Shown here: positions 57,854-64,000 of the stretch, in pieces | Numbering within the stretch: position 1 is the first letter of the stretch | Layout: every line of letters starts with the position of its first letter | From: Prinsepia uniflora | Lineage: Eukaryota; Streptophyta; Magnoliopsida; Rosales; Rosaceae | Assembly (NCBI GenBank): GCA_032719365.1 | Contig: CM064873.1 | Span: forward strand, 7,040,501 to 7,104,500 | Direction of reading: 5' to 3' | DNA length: 64,000 nucleotides | Made by a program: the position numbers and the translations under genes | Notes under the pieces: model-generated | Told to the model about the DNA's origin: nothing | The model's database searches: none | Seen by the model: only the letters and a program-made list of their open reading frames with translations

Positions 57854-58339
57854 TGGTGTGCGGCTCTGCTCACCTCTGCCATGTCAACTCGATTGGCTGG
57901 AATTGATCAACACCATTGACAAAACCAAAATGATCGGCGTCGCCTTCACTGAGCAGAGCAACTTCTTCTCTTTAGCCAATGGTAAGTGCCATCAACTGGG
58001 TTAGAATATTACCTAACGTCCTTGCATGTTCACAGCTCCTTCCACAAATGGACCTCATGAGTAACCCATTTTCAACAGATCGCGACCTCATGAGTAACCG
58101 CACTTTGGACTGTACCTGCTGAGTCCACTTCGAACTACACCTGTCGAGCCAACCTACTAGAGCCACTCCAAGAGTAATTTTGAACCACTACAGCAACCCC
58201 ACGCGATGACCATGGTGCAAGGAGCTTGTACATTTGAGCAAGGACAATGGGGCCTAATAACATACTCCTACGAGAGTTTAGGGCCTCGGCCAAGGGAACC
58301 CACTCCTATTTTATGCCTTTGAAGGCATTCGTGAAGACA
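57854..58339. other. Non-coding flank of the decayed PMD gene
   Basis: It resumes the element interrupted at 31511. No domain is visible. It is located downstream of the minus-strand PMD pseudogene. Confidence 0.4.
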
Positions 58340-59194
58340 AACCAATCTATCTAGAAATGAAAATTTTGGACCTTCTCATGATCAAAACCAAGATAGCTAG
58401 TAGTTATCCCCAAATCACGAAAGTCAGACTCCAGCTTAAGATTCTCTACTGAATCATAAGGACAAAAGACATCAAGAAAAGGGGAAAAGGTATTAAATTT
58501 ATGGGGAATATCTCTAACTTTCTCAGGATTTACCACTCTAGAAGAATACATGTCAATTAACAGGCCAGTATAATTGGAAACCTATCCAGAAGGGTTTATG
58601 GAAAAAAAGGGCTAAATCGGGCAGGGTTGGGGTCATAGGACCAACACCGAAATCAAACGTGTTGGTATTGTCATTCCAAAAGCATATAGCAGCACTAAGT
58701 AGATTTATGTCGAGAGTAGTGGCTAAATCAGACAAGGTTACCAGGTGAAGCACTTCGTTAAGCCAGAGTTCATCATGATACAACCTTTTCATCCTTTTGA
58801 CCCACTTTAGGAAGTGACTGAAGAGTTTAGACTTCTTACATGAAGGAAACAGATGAGTCCACCTCAAAAGGACATCATTCTAGGAAAAGTGGGTCATTGA
58901 TAAAAGGTGAAAGCTCGAAACTTAGACAGAGCATCGTAGAGAGGATTAGTATTCTCTAGCACCTGAACACGCTATCGCCTTTCTAGAGCATAATGGTGGT
59001 TGGAATCGGTAGGAAAGACTAGCCCACAGATGATATGATTTTCTGCTTCACAAACCTGGAGAACAACACGGCTAAGCGAGCTACAGTTTTCGAAGTTCTG
59101 CCCATGGAGTCTTGGAAGTGGGCATATCCCCTAAATTAGCAAAGAAGGAGGAGTTGACTGGGGCTTTTTCTTTCTGGACTTTTTTGGGAGCCAT
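58340..59194 (-). pseudogene. Plant mobile domain (PMD) protein, decayed
   Basis: On the minus strand an ATG at 59192-59194 starts MAPKKVQKEKAP, followed within about 40 codons by two TAG stops. After frame changes, 58867-58553 reads LFSHFLKWVKRMKRLY... and then ICFWNDNTNTFDFGVG followed by PMTPTLPDLALFF. The latter is the plant mobile domain signature (FW...TNTF.F..GEMTPTL.D...L). A further frame at 58551-58351 (FSPFLDVFCPYDSVENL) is probably more of the same protein. PMD is found in both transposon proteins and host MAIN-like genes. The stops, the shifts and the transposon surroundings favour a dead transposon copy. The flanking Tekay-type element starts 46 bp upstream of the ATG. Confidence 0.6.
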
Positions 59195-59240
59195 GTTTTT
59201 CCTTAGAGATTTTGAAAACGGAAGGTGTTAGGACCCGATC

Positions 59241-62091
59241 TGTAACGACCCGTCTCGGGAGTCGGGATTAGTGAAGTGATTCGTGATGGATTAGTACGTT
59301 AATCGGTGGTTAGTTGGTTACTTTTGGACAGTTAGCGCAGAATGACGATTTTTCCCCTAGACTGGGCAAAATGTTGACTTTTAGTTCGGACCGTCAATTA
59401 GGCATTGACCGATGACCGTAACGTAGTTTGGGATGTCACGAGTTCGTAGACAGGTGGCATGCCCGATTTCGACATCCGAGGAGGAAGTTATGATGTTTAG
59501 AAGGTTGATGGCACTTTCGTAATTTGGTTAAAAAGGGAAAAAGTTGACTTTTTGCACGACAAGGTTTCTTCACGCAAACCAAGGACCGTTAGATAGATCT
59601 CGACGTCCTGAGTACAACGACAGGCGGCACGCTGTCATCAGACATCAGACGAGTGAGATATGGGTCTAGAAAGTGAAAGGTAAAATCGTAATTTGGAAAA
59701 TTAAGGGTATTTTGGTCTTTTTGCACCTTGGAAAGCTTGCCAATCAGATGAGGACAAGTGGACATTGTTAATTGGATATTTTGGGACTGATCCATCAGGT
59801 GTGTGACACATGGCCACATTCCAGTGGCTTCTAGCCACTTGCACGGTCACAATTAAATTAGTTGTGTTTGGGTTTAAACCGTGCTTTGAGAAAAAAAATA
59901 GAGAAAAGAAATCAAGAGTCCCAGGGGTGTGTGAGTCCTTGAGTTTGAGTGTGTGTGATCAGGGGTTGGTTGAAGGTTAGGGAATGAGTTTTGGGTGAGA
60001 GTTTTATGAAGAAAGGTTGAGAGGACGGTGAGATTTCTCATAAAAATAGGGAAGGGTCGTGGTGGTGGTGCTGTTGTGTTTCGTTCGAACCGGTCGAGTT
60101 TGGAGTTGTGAGAGTGTTCAAAAGACGGAGGAGAGGCGCTAGACGGGTTAGACCCACGGCGGAGCTCACGGCGGTGAGCTGTGACACGGGTAAGCTCTGG
60201 TTCCCCTGTTTTCCAGTTTTGGTTTGAATGAAAAGTCATGGATGTTGGACGGTTGATGACTCGATTTCTTGGTCCTAACAGTCTTAGGAGGTGTCTGTTG
60301 AGCTCAGGGATTCGAACTTATGGCTGGAAGGACGGCGGTTCGCCGGAATCGAAAAATTGGTTTTTTTGGGCTTTTGTTCGAACTTCGAGAGGGTAGATTT
60401 AGACCGTCATTTCTGGTTTTAATTACTTGAATCCCTTACTTATAGTAAGGTGAAAATATTGGGAGCAAAAGGATCGAAAACGGGTTGGAATTGAGGGAGA
60501 ACCAGTCACGCCGGTTCAGTTCGATTGGACAGAGGTTGAAGACAACCCTGTAGCAGGCGCGTGAAGCCCACGCACAGCCCCTTTGGGCGGCGCTTGAGGG
60601 CGCGTGGGGAAGGTTTTGGGGAAGTGTCCAACATGGTTTTTACTCTAATCGATGTAACGAACATTTTGGGACAAGTTTCGAGGCGATCAGACAACTTCTT
60701 GGGTTAGTTTTAAGTGTTCGAAAATTTAGGGTTCCGTTTAATTAAGTTTAAAATTCCAGGAAAATTGAGGGAAATAGGATAAGCTTAAACGAAGTGTTTG
60801 TGACTTGAATTGGTGACTTTTGACAGGTCGGGAAATCCCTGAGGCAACCGAGAAAAGTACGGGACGTGAGTGACGTGCCCGGGAATTGTAAGTGGACTGT
60901 TTGTTTTCTAACTGAGCATGCATAACTGTTTTTATTTACTTGTTTTATGGTTTTAATTATGATTTCATGATTATTGATTAGTTTATATCTGTTTTACGTA
61001 CTTGCACGTTTTTCGAGGAATTTACGTATTTCGGCACGTTTTACGAGATATGCTCTGTTCATGATTTTGATGCCATGATTTTGGGATTTACACATAAATT
61101 ATTTCCTATGACTATAAATTGGTTTTGAAATATGATTTGATAATCAAGGTTTTCAGTTTTAGAATCGGATTTCGGAAATCGAGATTTGGTTTTAAAGCTT
61201 AAAAAAGGGATTCCGGATTTGGGTTCGGAATGACGGTTCTGAACGCCGGAATGGCTTCGAAATAGTGATTTCGAATTCAAGTTTGGATATGGATTTAGAA
61301 ATGGTTTCCAAACGGTTTTGGATTGGATTTGCTGGATCTGGTTATTGGGTTTAAAGACCAGGATTATGATATGACGGGGGACGGGCCCGGATTGGGTTTA
61401 AAGACCAGGATTGAGTTTAAAGACTCGGGAGTTTAAAGACTCGGATATTATGATTTTCCCCCGTAGGCCTGTTGAGTTTAAAGACGCAGGAGTTTAAAGA
61501 CTCGGATTATATTGAGGCCTGGATTAGTTTAAAGAGTCGGGAGTTTCAAGACTCGGATAGATCCAGCAAGTTTGATCGGATGATGATATTGGTATTTCAT
61601 GCTTTTAATGATAATGTTTTCATAATGATCAGCATACTGTTTATATCGTTGTTTTTGCTACTTGGTTATGCATGCACGTTTTTAAAACGGAGGGAAAAAT
61701 CCTTGTTTCTTTACAGAACTGCTTTTATAACTCTTATTTATTTTTAGTCCACTCACACTTTTCTAGTTTTTACATGCCCTCCAGTTCGTGGTGCTAGCGT
61801 TGGGGCTGACGTTGAGGCGGAATAAGAGGCATAGAATTATCCCGGGGTTTTACCGGAGTTTCCGTTACGAAATTTTCCGTTGTGCGTGTAGTCAACTTTA
61901 GTAGGATTTCTGTTTACCTTGTTTTGTACTATGCTCTGTATAGCCGTTGACTTGTTGGATTTTAATTCTCCCTGGTCTGGCAATGAATTTGTGGGTTGTT
62001 GTGAGGATTTTCTGGTACTTTGAGTGTGTTTATCAGATGGGAGCAGGGTTCGTCTCGATTATCGGGGTGATAATCGGGGTGGGTCCTGTCA
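59241..62091 (+). mobile_element. 5' LTR of a pol-deleted chromovirus
   Basis: It starts tgtaacgacccgtctcggga and ends gggtgggtcctgtca (2851 bp), followed by the PBS. The family landmarks atgtaacgaacattttggg (60653), the CG-rich block (about 60555-60610) and cactcacacttttctag (about 61750) are present. About 61375-61560 is a degenerate repeat of gagtttaaagactcgg. The first 42 bases differ from the 3' LTR start (63959-64000) at three sites, two of them T here versus C there. Confidence 0.9.
61375..61560 (+). repeat. Degenerate tandem repeat inside LTR (gagtttaaagactcgg core)
   Basis: About eight copies of a 16-30-bp unit containing gtttaaagac(t/c)cgg. Confidence 0.7.
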
Positions 62092-62093
62092 AT

Positions 62094-62105
62094 TGGTATC
62101 AGAGC
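62094..62105 (+). other. Primer binding site
   Basis: tggtatcagagc, two bases after the LTR end; initiator tRNA-Met type. Confidence 0.92.
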
Positions 62106-62188
62106 ATAGGTTTATGGTTTGTGTCGGTTGCGAGGTTGTGTTTAGGTTGTTTTACTGACTCTATGCCTCTTTCAGCGTACGATCGACT

Positions 62189-63290
62189 ATGCCTCCGAGA
62201 CGTGAGCCCCTCCACGACCTGCAGACGATGCAGCGAGAGAGACGAAGAGTGCTATGATCGAGCGAGCCCAACGGCTTGGGGCTACGACGTTTAGTGGTGG
62301 GGCAGACCCTGAGGAAGCCCACAGGTGGATTACGAGACTTGAGCGGATTTTCGCAGTGATACGATGCCCACCGGAGGATCGAGTGTTACTAGCTACCTTT
62401 TTACTGGACGGTGCGGTGTATGAGTGGTGGTACACCCTCGAGTTGTCAGGGTGGACGCCCACACAGTGACCTGGGAGACGTTTGGGGAGCGGTTTCTGGA
62501 TCAGTACTACCCCCGCTCTTTTCGCGATGCCAAGGAGGCTGAGTTTCTGCACCTCCAGCAGGGGAGCATAACTGAGTACGAACAGAAGTTTCAGATGTTG
62601 TCCCCCTTTTCTCCAGCATTTGTGGCTACGGAAGCCGAGAAGTGCCGTAGGTTTGAGTTGGGCCTGCGAGGTGAGATTCGTGCCATCGTGACGGCTGGAT
62701 CGTTTGCAACCCTCCGAGAGTTATCGGATGCTGTAGTTAGGGTAGAGGCTAGTTTGCCAGTACGACGCCGAGAGCCGCCTTTTTCCGGAACATCGAGCTA
62801 GAGGACCCCGAAGAGGGGCAACTACAGTGGAGCTCCATCTGAGGGTGATGACCGTTTTGGCAGACCTGGTAGTTTCCAGAGTTCAGGGTTCCGTGGACAC
62901 CGAGCACAGCCGACTCTGCAAACCAGTACGACATCTGTTACGTCCACAGGGAGACCGAGTGGTGGACCCATTCGGGATGTATGTTACTACTGTGGAGAGC
63001 AAGGTCACTTCCGATGTGAGTGTCAGTTGTTACCCCAGGAGGGTGGCGTAGGCCGAGGTGCGGCGGAGCTAGGACGCAGCACAGCGTCAGCTTCAGGGAC
63101 AGCAGGCACCAGAGGAGGTGGTGGTGCCACTAGTGGTTTGAGAGGACGTGGCCGAACTTCAGGATCCCAGGCCCGCGTTTTTGCGATGACTCAGCAGGAG
63201 GTCCAGTCAGCACCCAACGTGGTGACATGTACATTTTACTATCCTTGGTCGTGTTGTATACATTTTTGGTGGATCCCGGGCAGAGTTTAG
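62189..63290 (+). pseudogene. Gag and protease start of a chromovirus (frameshifted)
   Basis: The ATG at 62189 begins MPPRREPLHDLQ, then the frame changes. ERAQRLGATTFSGGADPEEA is followed by WITRLERIF...YEWWYTLEL. After a second frame change comes FGERFLDQYYPRSF, the Retrotrans_gag core, and ELSDAVVRVE. A TAG lies at 62799-62801. The zinc knuckle CYYCGEQGHFRCEC is at 62982-63023. RVFAMTQQEVQ and a protease start (FTILGRVVYIFVDPG) end abruptly at about 63285, where RT, RNase H and integrase are missing. It is homologous to gag of the minus chromovirus at 28290-29165. Confidence 0.88.
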
Positions 63291-63944
63291 GTTTTTTCCC
63301 CTAGGTGACTCGAAATGACCAGGTTAAGGACTACAGTGAGTTCTGTTGAAGGATGACGGAAGGGATTTGAGAAAGAGTGACTATAACTGATCGATATGAG
63401 GTTATTGAAGAGAACCCACAATCTAGGTGTGCCTTTAGGACTTTGTCGATTTGATTCGACAGGATGGTCGGAGCAGTTGTGGGGAGTGTAGGTGAAGTAG
63501 TACGTCGGTAGGTAGGATTCCATTAAGGGTGAGTATAGCAGGATCAGATCGCTTCCGGTTTAGAGTTTGAGTTGGTTCCCAGAAGGTGTAGGTGGAAGTA
63601 CGCGAGGATGTACTCTATGAACTGTGTTTGTGTATTCTAAAATGAGGTATTCTAAAATATCTTTTTTTCTTTTACGTTTGTAGAGTTTCCCTTGCGTAAG
63701 GAATGTAGTTGTAGAGGCGAGTACGTTGTAACCCTGGTGCGAGGTACGTTCAACTCGAGAAGGTGTCAGAAGTGTCGACACTGGTAGCAGGGGTTGTTGT
63801 GGCGTACTCAGGTTTGATCTTAGGTGATTTCGGTTTGATGACAGGTTGGGAACTGTCAGGAGGAGTAGGTGGCAGGAATTGGACACCGGGTAGGAGACCC
63901 AAGTGTGGAATACGAGATGTGGAATTTCGGGACAAAATTCTTTT
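63291..63944 (+). mobile_element. Remaining 3' internal part of the pol-deleted chromovirus
   Basis: Non-coding. No RT or integrase motif in any frame. It ends with tgtggaatttcgggacaaaattc, the block that precedes the polypurine tract in this family. Confidence 0.7.
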
Positions 63945-63957
63945 TAAAGAGGGTAGA
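63945..63957 (+). other. Polypurine tract
   Basis: The purine-rich aaagagggtaga stretch lies just before the 3' LTR start tgtaacg at 63959. Confidence 0.75.
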
Positions 63958-63958
63958 T

Positions 63959-64000
63959 TGTAACGACCCGTCCCGGGAGTCGGGATTAGCGAAGTGTTTA
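63959..64000 (+). mobile_element. Start of the 3' LTR (cut by window edge)
   Basis: tgtaacgacccgtcccggga matches the start of the LTR at 59241. The rest lies outside the window. Confidence 0.9.

Overview
This is plant nuclear DNA, very probably from a eudicot. It holds one convincing host gene, a small ROTUNDIFOLIA-LIKE/DEVIL (DVL/RTFL) peptide gene at 8060-8422 on the minus strand. Nearly everything else is LTR retrotransposons, solo LTRs and small hAT-type elements. The LTR elements are mostly Ty3/gypsy chromoviruses of Tekay/Del type and their non-coding derivatives. No tRNA, rRNA or CRISPR array was seen. All boundaries were read by eye; calls that rest on a perfect target-site duplication (TSD) are marked as such.

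Layout. 1-309: 3' end of a gypsy LTR. 1417-3424: solo LTR (TSD TTCTT). 3430-5765: decayed transposon gene resembling the 'putative gypsy type transposon' family. 5985-6559: copia-like PBS and LTR. 6560-14070: AT-rich gene neighbourhood with the DVL gene. 14071-15551: copia fragment (minus). 15552-16100: LTR and PBS of a Tat/Athila-like element. 16132-18804: 5' LTR, PBS and start of a gypsy derivative, which is split by a minus-strand chromovirus (18805-29360, TSD TGTTG). That chromovirus carries a decayed gag-pol-chromodomain gene and has a same-family solo LTR inside its 3' LTR (TSD CGTTA). The split element continues from 29366.

From 31512 to 57853 there is a Russian-doll nest. An old LTR (31512...57853) holds a solo LTR (32220...55370, TSD AGAAT). 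That one holds (a) a 16.5-kb three-LTR tandem retroelement (32599-49089, TSD CACTG), (b) a 271-bp small solo LTR (TSD TTGGA), (c) another gypsy solo LTR (51001-53799, TSD TGAGT) and (d) a hAT-like element (TSD ATCCTGGG). A second hAT-like element sits in the outer LTR (TSD CTTCCAGT). The nest lies in a decayed element carrying a plant mobile domain (PMD) gene (about 29836-31511 plus 57854-59240). From 59241 to the window end is a chromovirus derivative with gag remains and pol deleted.

The main point of interest is the 32599-49089 array. It has the form LTR-internal-LTR-internal-LTR, with three LTRs of exactly 3264 bp and two non-coding internal regions of 3349/3350 bp. It is bounded by a single TSD. 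The few differences between copies show that the middle LTR is a mosaic, left half like the 3' LTR and right half like the 5' LTR. That is what an unequal LTR-LTR crossover in a recently inserted element predicts. A second oddity is the minus chromovirus, whose TSD pairs a roughly 3-kb 3' LTR with an unrelated 102-bp 5' end.
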